From Gammaproteobacteria bacterium (GTDB taxonomy: Bacteria > Pseudomonadota > Gammaproteobacteria > GRL18): a stretch of 32,422 nt of DNA. The number at the start of each line of letters is the position of its first letter. The first letter of the stretch is position 1. Below, in pieces: positions 16,987 through 25,823 of this stretch. The DNA is taken from positions 1-32,422 of the forward strand of contig JADGEM010000051.1 in assembly GCA_016744375.1 (NCBI GenBank), in the 5' to 3' direction. Both the position numbers and the translations under genes were made by a program. The notes beneath the pieces were generated by a model. That model was not told the DNA's origin and searched no databases. It worked only from the letters and a program-made list of their open reading frames with translations.

Positions 16987-19900
16987 AACTGCTTAACCTC
17001 TCAGAGTGGGGACTTCGTCATCGCTCTTTAACTATTTACTTCATGCTGATTCTGGCTCTTTCTGGTGTTCTGGCTTATCGGGATTTGGGGCAGGCTGAAG
17101 ATCCTGAATTTACCATCAAACTAATGGCAGTGAAGACGCTCTGGCCCGGAGCAACAGCACTGGAAGTTGAAAATCAGATCACTGATCGTATTGAAAAAAA
17201 ACTGCAGGAAACACCCTGGCTCGATTATTTGAGCAGTTATTCTAAGCCGGGTGAGTCGATGGTTTTTATTACCCTGAAAGACTATACCCCTTCTGACAAA
17301 GTACCTGAATCCTGGTACCAGGTCCGAAAAAAGTTAGATGATATCCGTCACACTTTCCCTCAGGGGGTACAGGGACCATTTCCTAACGATGAGTTTGGTG
17401 ATACGTTTGGAATCATCTATGCCTTCAGTGGTGATGGTTTCAGTTATGCACAGTTGCGTGATTATGTGGATGATGCGCGATTGAAACTACTGACTGTACA
17501 GGATATCGCTAAAGCAGACTTACTGGGTGTTCAGGATGAGAAAATATACATTGAAATTTCCAATATCAAATTATCAAAATTAGGTCTGCAGCCCACTCAA
17601 ATATTTGAAACACTTAACCAGCAGAACTATCTTACTCCGGCGGGTGATATCAATACGGATTCAGATCGAATCTATATCCGGGTCAGTCGCCTTGAATCTG
17701 TTGAAGAAATCTGTAAGGTGGGTATTCGTTCCAATGGCCGCTTATTTCGTTTAGGTGATATTGCTAGCGTTTATCGCACCTATGCTGATCCGCCAGATTT
17801 TAAAATGCATTTTAAGGGAGAAGAGGTGATTGGACTTGCTCTGAGTATGGCTAAGGGTGGGGATATTCTGAAAGTTGGTGAAGCGATTGATGAAGTGATA
17901 TCAGAGATACAGGCTAATTTACCTATCGGTATTGAAATACATACGGTTGCGGATCAACCTGAAGTTGTCATAAAATCAGTTTCTGAATTTATGACTGTTC
18001 TATTGGATGCCGTTATTATTGTTCTGGTTGTCAGCTTTTTGAGTCTTGGCTTTCGAACAGGCTTGGTGGTTGCCTTGTCCATTCCTATGGTTTTGGCCAT
18101 TACCTTTCTTGGGATGAAACTCTGGGATATTGATTTACAGCGTATTTCTCTGGGTGCACTTATTATTGCGTTGGGTCTGCTGGTGGATGATGCCATGATT
18201 TCTGTTGAAATGATGTCTTCAAAGATGGAGCAGGGTATGGATCGCTTTAAAGCGGCTGTTTACGCTTATACGCATACAGCATTTCCAATGTTGACAGGAA
18301 CTTTGATTACGGTTGCTGGTTTTTTGCCTGTCTTTCTGGCTAAATCTTCTGCCAGTGAATATACCGGCTCAATCTTCATTGTTGTCGGCCTGGCATTAAT
18401 GATTTCCTGGGTCGTGGCCGTCTGGTTTGTTCCCTTTATCGGTTTTCATCTGCTGCCGGTTTCAAGCGCTCAGAGGGCGGATCATCAATTATCAGATATT
18501 TATCAAAAAAGATTTTATCAGCTTTTTCGGGCAGTGGTTACCTGGTGTGTGAACTGGCGTAAGACCGTTATTCTGATTACTTTATTTATCTTCTCAGTAT
18601 CAATTTATTCATTTAACTTTGTTGAAAGTCAGTTTTTTCCAAGCTCAAAACGCAATGAGTTGATGGTTGATCTCTGGTTAGCAAACGGCAGTTCCTTTCA
18701 GGCTACGGAAAACTATGCTGAACGTTTTGAAGCAATACTTGAGGGCGATGAGAATATTATTAATTATGTATCTTATGTTGGTAGTGGTTCACCCCGTTTT
18801 TATCTACCTCTGGATCAAGAATTAAAACACAATAATCTTGCTCAGTTTGTCATCATGACAAGGGATAATGAAGCTCGCGAAATTGTAAAACAACGCCTGG
18901 TAAAAGCATTTGAAGAACAATTTACTAATATTCGAGGACGGGTTAGACGTCTGGAAAATGGACCACCAATAGGCTACCCCATTCAATTCAGAGTTTCTGG
19001 TAATGATCGTGATATCTTAAGAAATATTGCCGCTGATGTTGCTGTTTTTATGCGTGATCATCCAAATACTGATAATGTTAACTACAATTGGAATGAGCTA
19101 TCAAAAGTGGTTAAATTAGCGATTGATCAGGATAAGGCGCGTGTTTTAGGAATCAGTTCACAAGAGTTAGCTATAGTCATTAATTCAATTTTAAGTGGTT
19201 ATTCAATTACTCATTTCAGAGATAAAAATAAACTGGTTGAGGTGTTGGCCAGAGCAGAAAAAAATGAACGCATCGGTCTGGGTAATCTAAGCGATATACG
19301 TATTCCGACAAATAATGGCACTTTCATTCCTCTCAGTCAACTCGTGACACTGTCATTTGAACTAGAAGAAGGTTTAATCTGGCGGCGTGATTTGTTACCG
19401 ACAATTACTGTCAGGTCAGATGTTGTTGGTCACGTTCAGGCTGCCAGCGTTAGTCTGCAGATAGATGCGCAGCTGGATAGCATACGTGATAGATTACCGG
19501 CAGGTTATCATATTGAACTGGGCGGTGTGGTTGAAGAAAGTGCTAAGGGGGAACAATCAATTATTGCCGTGATGCCCATTGTTATTGTCAGTGTTTTCAC
19601 ATTACTTATGATTCAATTACAAAGCTTTCAGAGAGCGATTATCGTGGTGATGACAGCACCTCTGGGAATTATTGGCGTCAGTGCTGCTTTACTAATATTT
19701 AATGCCCCCTATGGCTTTGTGGCAAACCTGGGTGTTATTGCTTTGTTTGGTATGATTATGAGAAATTCTGTTATTTTAGTTGATCAGATCGAACGGGATA
19801 AAGAAGAGGGGGCGACAATGAAAACAGCAATTATTGAAGCCGCGGTCAGACGTTTACGTCCTATTGTGTTAACAGCCGCTGCATCTGTGTTGGCAATGAT

Positions 19901-20024
19901 CCCTCTTTCAACCAATACCTTTTGGGGACCAATGGCCATGTCGATTATGGGGGGCTTAATTGTGGCGACACTCTTGACCCTTTTGTTTCTTCCGGCGCTT
20001 TATGCTGCCTGGTTTAAAGCCTAA
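16983..20024 (+). CDS. RND-family efflux permease (AcrB-like)
   Basis: The inner-membrane proton-driven pump of the tripartite system. About 1014 residues with two repeats, each a membrane helix, a large periplasmic loop and a helix bundle. The paired aspartates of helix 4 (GLLVDDAM, residues 402-403) needed for proton relay are present, and the helix-10 region reads MIMRNSVILVDQI. The usual N-terminal phrase AEDPEFTIKLM and the PGATALEVENQ segment place it among hydrophobic/amphiphilic exporters rather than heavy-metal CzcA pumps. GTG 16983 overlaps the adaptor stop (GTGA); TTG at 16980 is an unlikely alternative. The substrate cannot be read from sequence. Confidence 0.94.
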   Translation: MKLLNLSEWGLRHRSLTIYFMLILALSGVLAYRDLGQAEDPEFTIKLMAVKTLWPGATALEVENQITDRIEKKLQETPWLDYLSSYSKPGESMVFITLKDYTPSDKVPESWYQVRKKLDDIRHTFPQGVQGPFPNDEFGDTFGIIYAFSGDGFSYAQLRDYVDDARLKLLTVQDIAKADLLGVQDEKIYIEISNIKLSKLGLQPTQIFETLNQQNYLTPAGDINTDSDRIYIRVSRLESVEEICKVGIRSNGRLFRLGDIASVYRTYADPPDFKMHFKGEEVIGLALSMAKGGDILKVGEAIDEVISEIQANLPIGIEIHTVADQPEVVIKSVSEFMTVLLDAVIIVLVVSFLSLGFRTGLVVALSIPMVLAITFLGMKLWDIDLQRISLGALIIALGLLVDDAMISVEMMSSKMEQGMDRFKAAVYAYTHTAFPMLTGTLITVAGFLPVFLAKSSASEYTGSIFIVVGLALMISWVVAVWFVPFIGFHLLPVSSAQRADHQLSDIYQKRFYQLFRAVVTWCVNWRKTVILITLFIFSVSIYSFNFVESQFFPSSKRNELMVDLWLANGSSFQATENYAERFEAILEGDENIINYVSYVGSGSPRFYLPLDQELKHNNLAQFVIMTRDNEAREIVKQRLVKAFEEQFTNIRGRVRRLENGPPIGYPIQFRVSGNDRDILRNIAADVAVFMRDHPNTDNVNYNWNELSKVVKLAIDQDKARVLGISSQELAIVINSILSGYSITHFRDKNKLVEVLARAEKNERIGLGNLSDIRIPTNNGTFIPLSQLVTLSFELEEGLIWRRDLLPTITVRSDVVGHVQAASVSLQIDAQLDSIRDRLPAGYHIELGGVVEESAKGEQSIIAVMPIVIVSVFTLLMIQLQSFQRAIIVVMTAPLGIIGVSAALLIFNAPYGFVANLGVIALFGMIMRNSVILVDQIERDKEEGATMKTAIIEAAVRRLRPIVLTAAASVLAMIPLSTNTFWGPMAMSIMGGLIVATLLTLLFLPALYAAWFKA

Positions 20025-20064
20025 GCTCAGTGCGTATATTTAGAATGGCTTTAAGGGGAGGGCA

Positions 20065-20979
20065 TCAAGGTCTGTAGGCTCTTTTCTTCTTTTTGCCTTT
20101 TTTAGGTTCAGCCTCTTTTTTTCTTTCTAATTCAATCAGTTCTTTGTTGACGATTTTTGGGGATTCAAGAGTAATTCGGCCAAGTTTTCCACCACGTAAC
20201 TCGGCCAGCAAGATTTTACTGGCCTTATTTAAATCAATACGTCCTCCACTACGCAAACAGCCTCGTTTTCGGCCAATTGCTTCGATTAACTCCAGTTCAT
20301 TGCCCGGTAATTCATTGAGTTTAAAACGCTGAATAAGAGCATCAGGATAAGCCGTAATTAAGTAATCGGCTGCAAAAAAAGCAATATCGTCATATTCAAA
20401 AGCAGTATCTTTGACCGCCCCTGAAATTGCAAGGCGGTACATGCTGGGTTCGTTTTCTACCTTAGGCCAGAGCACACCGGGTGTATCATATAAGACAAAG
20501 TCATTATTCAAATTGATGCGTTGTTGAGTCTTTGTGACAGCCGGTTCATTGCCTGTTTTAGCAATGATTCTACCTGCAAGGATATTGATCAGACTGGATT
20601 TGCCCACATTCGGAATACCCATAATCATGGTATTGTATATTTGTCGCTTAGCAGGCAGAGTGCCAATAACTTTGCGGCTCAGTTCAATAAGCTGACGCAT
20701 TCGTTCGGGTTGCTCAGTTGTTAAGGGCAGAGTTTTTACACCCTGCTCCTGTTCTAGCCAGGTTTGCCACTGTCGGGTCATATCCGGATCAGCCAGATCA
20801 CTTTTTGTCAGTACTTTTATACAGGGTTTATTACCGCGCAGGCTTGATAACAGTGGATTCTGGCTGCTGTAAGGAATTCGGGCATCCAGAACTTCAATGA
20901 TTAAATCAATCTGGGACATTGCCTCTTTAATCTCTTTATTGGCCTTGTGCATGTGGCCGGGGTACCAGTGGATTGCCAT
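20065..20979 (-). CDS. ylqF: Circularly permuted ribosome-biogenesis GTPase YlqF
   Basis: A YlqF/RbgA GTPase that acts in late assembly of the large ribosomal subunit. The motif order is permuted: G4-type TKSDLAD comes first, then G1 GIPNVGKSS, then G3 DTPG. The N-terminus MAIHWYPGHMHKA is the family signature and fixes the start at 20979; the frame remains open 23 codons further but without similarity. The C-terminal helical RNA-binding domain ends in a very basic stretch (KKGKKKKRAYRP). It converges on the RND permease gene with a 40-base gap and stands alone otherwise. Confidence 0.93.
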   Translation of the reverse strand: MAIHWYPGHMHKANKEIKEAMSQIDLIIEVLDARIPYSSQNPLLSSLRGNKPCIKVLTKSDLADPDMTRQWQTWLEQEQGVKTLPLTTEQPERMRQLIELSRKVIGTLPAKRQIYNTMIMGIPNVGKSSLINILAGRIIAKTGNEPAVTKTQQRINLNNDFVLYDTPGVLWPKVENEPSMYRLAISGAVKDTAFEYDDIAFFAADYLITAYPDALIQRFKLNELPGNELELIEAIGRKRGCLRSGGRIDLNKASKILLAELRGGKLGRITLESPKIVNKELIELERKKEAEPKKGKKKKRAYRP

Positions 20980-21179
20980 GAATATACTCTTACGCTTTGA
21001 TGAAATGAGTATTTTAGGTTTTGTGATCAAAAAACACAAATTAGACACAAAATGTTATTAAATATGCACAAAATGTCAATGATGACAATGATGTGAATTG
21101 TATATAATGAATTCATCTCAGATTCATAATCTTAAATAAGGCTCGTAATTCGAATAATAATAAAAAAGTTAATGAAATA

Positions 21180-21506
21180 ATGCTTAGATCACAATATTTA
21201 TCCGACAAAAATGTATTCAAAATAGAAATTCATGGAAAATTTGATCTTCCTGTTGCACTGGAATTTCGAAAAGCCTATCTGACTCATGAATCAAGTAAAC
21301 AATGTAATGAGACCAGTCAATATATTATTGATCTGTCGCAAACTTCTGCGGTGGACAGCGCGGCGATTGGCAGCCTTATACTCTGGAGCGATTATATGGC
21401 ACAAAAAAATTTAGGAACGGTCTTGTATCTGATTAATGTAAATGAAACTCTCAGAACGGTATTCAATACAATTGAAAAAAACTACATGAATATCAAACTG
21501 CATTAA
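21180..21506 (+). CDS. STAS-domain protein (anti-sigma antagonist type), copy 1
   Basis: A single STAS domain of 108 residues. The strand-turn EIHGKFDLPVALEFRKAYL is followed by YIIDLSQTSAVDSAAIGSL, in which Ser60 after Asp59 sits where SpoIIAA-like proteins are phosphorylated. No kinase, phosphatase or sigma factor is adjacent, so the partner switch is unknown. It resembles the second STAS protein at 25369-25650 (both share an FRxAY helix and a DS turn), suggesting paralogs. ATG 21180 is in AT-rich DNA without a strong ribosome-binding site. Confidence 0.82.
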   Translation: MLRSQYLSDKNVFKIEIHGKFDLPVALEFRKAYLTHESSKQCNETSQYIIDLSQTSAVDSAAIGSLILWSDYMAQKNLGTVLYLINVNETLRTVFNTIEKNYMNIKLH

Positions 21507-21596
21507 TTTTTTCAAAATACTATTGATCTTATCAGCTGCTTTAGCATACAGTTATAGCAATTTATGTCTATTGTTCGTCATTGTATGGGGCACTGA

Positions 21597-22070
21597 ATGT
21601 TAAACGCAATTAAAAATTTTTTTGAACAAAATATGTCACCTGATATTGCTTCGGAAGATCAGGAACATCAGGTGCGATTAGCCACCGCTGCTTTATTGGT
21701 TGAGATGATGAATCTTGATGACAAGGTACTGGAAGCTGAGCAACAGGCAACCCGAAAGGCGCTGAAAGAGAATTTTAGTCTCAGTGATACTGAAACAGAA
21801 GAATTATGTCGTTTAGCGGAAGATGAAGTTCTTAATGCCACGGATTATTATCAATTTACTAAATTAATTGCAGAACATTTTTCCCAGCCGCAAAAAATTC
21901 AAGTCATTGAGTTACTCTGGCATGTTGCTTATGCTGACAATCAACTGGACTCTTATGAAGAGCATATGGTACGCCGTATTGCTGATTTAATTTATGTACC
22001 ACACCAGGATTTTATCCGGACTAAACTAAAAATTCAAAAGATAAATGCTCAAGACTCTGAACTGAATTAA
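21597..22070 (+). CDS. TerB-like small helical protein
   Basis: A 157-residue, all-helical cytoplasmic protein of the TerB/DjlA-like fold. Acidic turns LDDKVLEAEQ and ADNQLDSYEEHMVRRIADL match the paired metal-binding-like motifs of that family. The name tellurite resistance does not imply that function here: no terC, terD or other ter gene is nearby. A role in a membrane-associated or stress-related complex is possible but not shown. It starts 90 bases after the STAS gene in the same direction. Confidence 0.75.
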   Translation: MLNAIKNFFEQNMSPDIASEDQEHQVRLATAALLVEMMNLDDKVLEAEQQATRKALKENFSLSDTETEELCRLAEDEVLNATDYYQFTKLIAEHFSQPQKIQVIELLWHVAYADNQLDSYEEHMVRRIADLIYVPHQDFIRTKLKIQKINAQDSELN

Positions 22071-22100
22071 TCAACTTGAATTTTTAATAAGCTATTGCCA

Positions 22101-22799
22101 ATGAAATACCCAAAGCTCATTATCCTATACCTATTAAAAAAGTTTTTGTGGGTTCTCTTAAGTTTCTTTATCATTTCTATTCTATTTGTTTCCAGCCTTC
22201 ATTTTATTAATCCGCCAATCTGGGCATGGAAGCTGCAGCGGCAATTATTACCCCCGGAAAATTATCCGGCTCAAATCCATCATCAATGGGTCGATGAGTC
22301 ACATATTTCTAAAAATATAAAATTGGCCGTGATTGCAGCAGAAGATCAATTATTTGCTCAACACTATGGCTTTGATTTTGATTCAATTATGAGTGCTCTG
22401 ACAACAAATGCTCAGGGTAAACAAATACGTGGTGCCAGCACCATTACTCAACAGAGTGTCAAAAATCTTTTTTTGTGGCCGGGCAAAAGTTATTTACGCA
22501 AGGGGATTGAAGCCTGGTTAACGATTTTGATGGAGTTAATACTGGAGAAACAGAGGATACTTGAACTCTATCTTAACCTGGTGGAATTTGGACCGGGGAT
22601 ATATGGTGTCGAAGCCGCCAGTCAATTTTATTATAATAAAAGTGCTCGAGACATCAGTGTTCAGGAGTCTGCGCGTCTGGCATCCGTGTTACCCAATCCC
22701 TACCGTTTTCATGTCAACCAGGCTTCAGGCTATACGATTCAAAGATCTCGCTGGATTAAAAAACAAATGCGTCAGTTGGGTCAGGCGGCCTTGCCCTGA
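22101..22799 (+). CDS. mtgA: Monofunctional peptidoglycan glycosyltransferase MtgA
   Basis: Polymerises lipid II into glycan strands at the inner membrane without a transpeptidase domain. The 232-residue chain has one N-terminal helix (about 11-34) and then a GT51 domain: catalytic Glu81 in AAEDQLFAQHYGFD, RGASTITQQ at 110-118, and LYLNLVEFGPGIYGVEAAS near 156-174. The length is typical for MtgA. ATG 22101 is preferred over TTG 22095. Its last 19 bases overlap, tail to tail, the convergent gene for a small membrane protein. Confidence 0.95.
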   Translation: MKYPKLIILYLLKKFLWVLLSFFIISILFVSSLHFINPPIWAWKLQRQLLPPENYPAQIHHQWVDESHISKNIKLAVIAAEDQLFAQHYGFDFDSIMSALTTNAQGKQIRGASTITQQSVKNLFLWPGKSYLRKGIEAWLTILMELILEKQRILELYLNLVEFGPGIYGVEAASQFYYNKSARDISVQESARLASVLPNPYRFHVNQASGYTIQRSRWIKKQMRQLGQAALP

Positions 22800-23200
22800 T
22801 GGCCTGTTTTTTGCTGATATTTTTTCCACAGCCAGCAGCCAATTAATGAAGATATTACCCCAAAGGTCACAAAGAAAAATGCAATTGGTGTAAATATTTC
22901 ATCTTGGAGCGAGAAGTAAAGGGAAATGCTGCTGCCCAGAATTGAAGCAATAACTGCTTTTAAACAGGCCTGTTCCGATGCTGCCTTCGCTGTCACAAGG
23001 CCGCCAGTGGTCATCACAATAAAAAAGCCGATTCCTCCAATAACATAAGTAAATACCTGAGACCATGGTATAAATACAGGTGATATTGCTATCAGTGAGT
23101 TGTAACCAACCACGGACATGATAATAACCAGTTGGTTCACCAGGCCTAAAATGAAAATGGTGATGACCCCCAGACTAATGGCTTTCAGACTATTCAGCAT
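22781..23200 (-). CDS. Uncharacterised four-helix inner-membrane protein
   Basis: I do not recognise the family with confidence. The 139-residue product is mostly hydrophobic with four likely helices (about 8-30, 47-70, 80-97, 102-125) and a short basic tail (KKYQQKTGHQGK). Gly-rich turns such as YVIGGIGFF and TTGGLVTAKAASE resemble small proteins annotated only as membrane proteins. ATG 23200 has GGA at suitable spacing and is better than TTG 23206. It overlaps the mtgA 3' end by 19 bases on the other strand. Confidence 0.7.
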   Translation of the reverse strand: MLNSLKAISLGVITIFILGLVNQLVIIMSVVGYNSLIAISPVFIPWSQVFTYVIGGIGFFIVMTTGGLVTAKAASEQACLKAVIASILGSSISLYFSLQDEIFTPIAFFFVTFGVISSLIGCWLWKKYQQKTGHQGKAA

Positions 23201-23307
23201 ACTCAATCCACAATTTACTCTGATTTCAAAAAATATTAAAGAGCCTACAATTTATAATAAATTATTATTGAACACATTGATTGAAATCATGTCTTAAGAA
23301 ATTGGTG

Positions 23308-23330
23308 ATTGTACTGATTCAGGGTACAAT
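23308..23330. promoter_or_regulatory. Seven-base dyad upstream of the sodium channel gene
   Basis: ATTGTAC (23308-23314) and GTACAAT (23324-23330) are perfect complements with a nine-base spacer, a form typical of a dimeric regulator's operator. It is about 113 bases before the channel start and about 108 bases before the start of the divergent membrane-protein gene, so it could serve either. Confidence 0.4.
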
Positions 23331-23348
23331 TTGTTGCAGGTGATAATT

Positions 23349-23396
23349 TATGCCCATTCTACTTGAATTCAAGCATCTTTAAGTAGCATGGGCATA
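23349..23396. repeat. 16-bp inverted repeat with nested palindrome
   Basis: TATGCCCATTCTACTT (23349-23364) pairs with AAGTAGCATGGGCATA (23381-23396), 15 of 16 positions, around a 16-base loop. The perfect 12-mer CTTGAATTCAAG (23362-23373) is nested across the left arm and loop, so two alternative folds compete. It ends 46 bases before the channel ATG. It may be a leader hairpin or one member of a dispersed palindromic repeat. Confidence 0.6.
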
Positions 23397-23442
23397 CTTT
23401 AGAATAGAATCAGTATATTAATATGACAGACTTTAGACGATC

Positions 23443-24264
23443 ATGAGAAACACGATAAAGCATTTTATAGAAACAAAGTATTTTCAGCATTTTATTACTT
23501 TTTTGATCATTTTTAATGGTTTGACTCTGGGCCTGGCAACAAACAGAGAATTTATGAGTGACTATGATGTAATCATCCATAATCTGGACAGGCTCATTGT
23601 GGCTGTTTTTACCATCGAAATAACAATGAGGATCTTTGTCTATCGAAAACAATTCTTTAAAGATCCCTGGAGTCTTTTTGATTTTTTCGTTGTTTCAATC
23701 TCTTTAGTTCCTGCCAATGACGGGCTTTCCATCTTACGAGTGCTCAGGGTTCTGAGACTGTTCAGACTATTGACTATTGTACCGCAAATGCGCCTGATTA
23801 TTTCTGCTATATTGAGCGTAATTCCAGGTATGGCCTCAGTTTCCCTAGTGTTACTGCTGTTTTTTTATGTGTTTGCCATTATTGCCACCAATTTATTCAG
23901 TATGACGTTTCCCCAATGGTTTGGCAGTTTGGGAGAGTCTATGTTTACTTTGTTTCAGATTATGACGCTTGAGAGCTGGTCAATGGGAATTGCCAGGCCA
24001 ATTATGGCGCAGCATCCCTATGCCTGGATCTTTTTTGTTATATATATCTTAATTGTAACGTTTATTATGGTGAATTTATTTATTGGTTTGGTGGTTGATG
24101 CTATTTTTACCATTAAGGGGCAGGAAAATGAGCCATCAAAATGTGATGAAGATAGGCCACAAACTGCTAAAGAACTTGTTTATCAACATGAAATCAAATC
24201 ATTGCAGAATGAGCTGAAAGAGATGAAGCAGTTAATGATTAAAATTGATCAGAAATTACCGTAA
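23443..24264 (+). CDS. Bacterial voltage-gated sodium channel (NaChBac/NavAb type)
   Basis: A homotetrameric six-helix Na+ channel subunit of 273 residues. S4 has four arginines at three-residue spacing (R99, R102, R105, R108 in SILRVLRVLRLFRLL). The selectivity filter TLESWSM spans 175-181 with Glu177, the same sequence and numbering I recall for NavAb. The S2-S3 region FFKDPWSLFDFFVV and the post-S4 VPQMR are also NavAb-like. After S6 (IMVNLFIGLVVDAI) come an acidic neck (QENEPSKCDEDRP) and a C-terminal coiled coil (HEIKSLQNELKEMKQLM) that should hold the tetramer. In other bacteria such channels feed Na+ to motility, pH homeostasis or sodium cycling. It is monocistronic. Confidence 0.96.
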   Translation: MRNTIKHFIETKYFQHFITFLIIFNGLTLGLATNREFMSDYDVIIHNLDRLIVAVFTIEITMRIFVYRKQFFKDPWSLFDFFVVSISLVPANDGLSILRVLRVLRLFRLLTIVPQMRLIISAILSVIPGMASVSLVLLLFFYVFAIIATNLFSMTFPQWFGSLGESMFTLFQIMTLESWSMGIARPIMAQHPYAWIFFVIYILIVTFIMVNLFIGLVVDAIFTIKGQENEPSKCDEDRPQTAKELVYQHEIKSLQNELKEMKQLMIKIDQKLP

Positions 24265-24472
24265 GCTCAAATTTGTACAGATCTGAACTTGGAACTGATT
24301 AAAAACTTAGAAAAACTCTAAAACCTTTTGCAATAATATGGATTCTTATCATTGTAACTGATCAGAGCAAAATGAAGCCAAAAGTTACAAGTCACAATAA
24401 ATAGCTCGGGATGATCTTTTTCGGGTGCGTCTTGATAAGCTGCTGGATTTTAAATATATGTTTAGATCGATT

Positions 24473-25360
24473 TTACTCAACTGAGATGTCAATATTAATG
24501 CCTTTAGTACTGAAACCACTGGCATTTTTATGACCACCACCGCCAAACTTCTGTGCAATTTGAGAGACATCAATAGCTTTTTCACCACCAGAACGTAACT
24601 GCCAGACACGTCGCTCGGATTTGTCTTCATAGGCAACCGCAAAGGGGTAGCCATCAGATAATTGATGTAATAATTCACTGCCGATACTACTGGGTGCATT
24701 AACGACAGGAACGATATGACCAGCAATTTTTCCCATACGGGCTGCTTTTTTATAACGCTTGATTTGTCTGTCAGTCTGACGTTTGAGTATTAAGCCTTCT
24801 TTATGCAGTATGTCCAGACTGCTCTTATCTCTAAGCCAACGATTCCACAGTTTTAATTTCATGGGATAAGACATGATAGCTAGAATAATTGTCTGGGTGT
24901 TTTTTAGCTCAAAATTCCATAAGTCATTATCTTGAATGTGTTGGAATAGTAGAGGGACATCATCTTGATGAAAAAACTTCCAGGTGAGTACTGCTCCAGA
25001 CTGATTCATATCAAAATGAAGCTTTAAGTTGTTATGCTCCTGAGCCAAACCTTCCAGCTCAGTTAAAGCACTGATATGGTGGTCGATAAGGGTGACATTA
25101 ATCGCTTGCAGACATATTTTTTTGATTGCTTCACGTGAGTAGCTAAAATCAACGATATAGACTTCTTTGTCCTGACAATCCGGCGGTGGTGTACCATGAA
25201 TGCCTTTATGATAAGTAATTTTGTTTTTAAAGGATTTATAATTATCCTGCTGCTTAAAAAATAATTGTGCGGCCAGTGCTGCTGCAAACCCATCAGGGCA
25301 ATTGCCATGATAGATAACTATAATAGGGTTTGTAAAAGAAGGGGTAGAAAGGGCATTCAT
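24473..25360 (-). CDS. DHH-family phosphoesterase
   Basis: A 295-residue DHH/DHHA1 phosphoesterase, probably cytoplasmic and Mn2+-dependent. Motif I is YHGNCPDGFAAALAA (17-31), the second Asp lies in IVDFSY (69-74), and the DHH signature is LIDHH (91-95). GGGGHKNASGF near the C-terminus (from 273) is the DHHA1 substrate-binding loop. The size is close to small NrnA/oligoribonuclease or RecJ-like proteins, but a bare catalytic core of this kind does not tell whether the substrate is a short RNA, a dinucleotide or something else. ATG 25360 is eight bases after the upstream STAS stop; a TTG at 25387 would overlap that gene. The two genes appear to be one operon. Confidence 0.88.
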   Translation of the reverse strand: MNALSTPSFTNPIIVIYHGNCPDGFAAALAAQLFFKQQDNYKSFKNKITYHKGIHGTPPPDCQDKEVYIVDFSYSREAIKKICLQAINVTLIDHHISALTELEGLAQEHNNLKLHFDMNQSGAVLTWKFFHQDDVPLLFQHIQDNDLWNFELKNTQTIILAIMSYPMKLKLWNRWLRDKSSLDILHKEGLILKRQTDRQIKRYKKAARMGKIAGHIVPVVNAPSSIGSELLHQLSDGYPFAVAYEDKSERRVWQLRSGGEKAIDVSQIAQKFGGGGHKNASGFSTKGINIDISVE

Positions 25361-25368
25361 AAGTCTAT

Positions 25369-25650
25369 TTAATGTAACCAACTGCAAATATAAGTATTAG
25401 AAAAAACTTCAGTAATATCTGAATTACAATTAATAATTTTAATTTGTTCAGAATTTTCAAAATACTGGTACAGCGACATGAGCATGACAACACATGTGCT
25501 GTCAATATCCTCAACATTTTGAAAGTCTAATGTCAGTGAAGCGTTAGCAGGTACCTGCTCATAAGCATTACGAAACCTAATACACTCACTCATTTTAAAA
25601 TTATTTTTCAGGGTAATGGTATAGTGATATCCTGAGCTGCTTAATTCCAT
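25369..25650 (-). CDS. STAS-domain protein, copy 2
   Basis: A single 93-residue STAS domain with LTLDFQNVEDIDSTCVVML, in which Ser51 after Asp50 occupies the usual phosphorylation position. The FKMSECIRFRNAY helix resembles the FDLPVALEFRKAY of the STAS protein at 21180, so they are probably paralogs. AAGGAA lies about ten bases ahead of ATG 25650. It is first in a two-gene unit with the DHH phosphoesterase; the pairing suggests a regulatory link but no family precedent comes to mind. Confidence 0.8.
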   Translation of the reverse strand: MELSSSGYHYTITLKNNFKMSECIRFRNAYEQVPANASLTLDFQNVEDIDSTCVVMLMSLYQYFENSEQIKIINCNSDITEVFSNTYICSWLH

Positions 25651-25823
25651 TTATATTATTCCTTTACATTCCATTCTTTATATTCCATCGTTGTTCCATA
25701 GCCGTCGATCAAGTAAGCCGACGAGGCAGAGCATATAGATTTTCCCAGCATTATTCAAGCAGAGTTTCTTTTAAATAAATGACGACAAGAGCTCAATCTT
25801 AATATTAAGATAAATTCTGTGAA

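Noticed and set aside
21597..22070. Tellurite-resistance operon
   Set aside because: Only a TerB-like fold is present; no terC, terD, terZ or related gene is nearby, so the resistance label is not supported.
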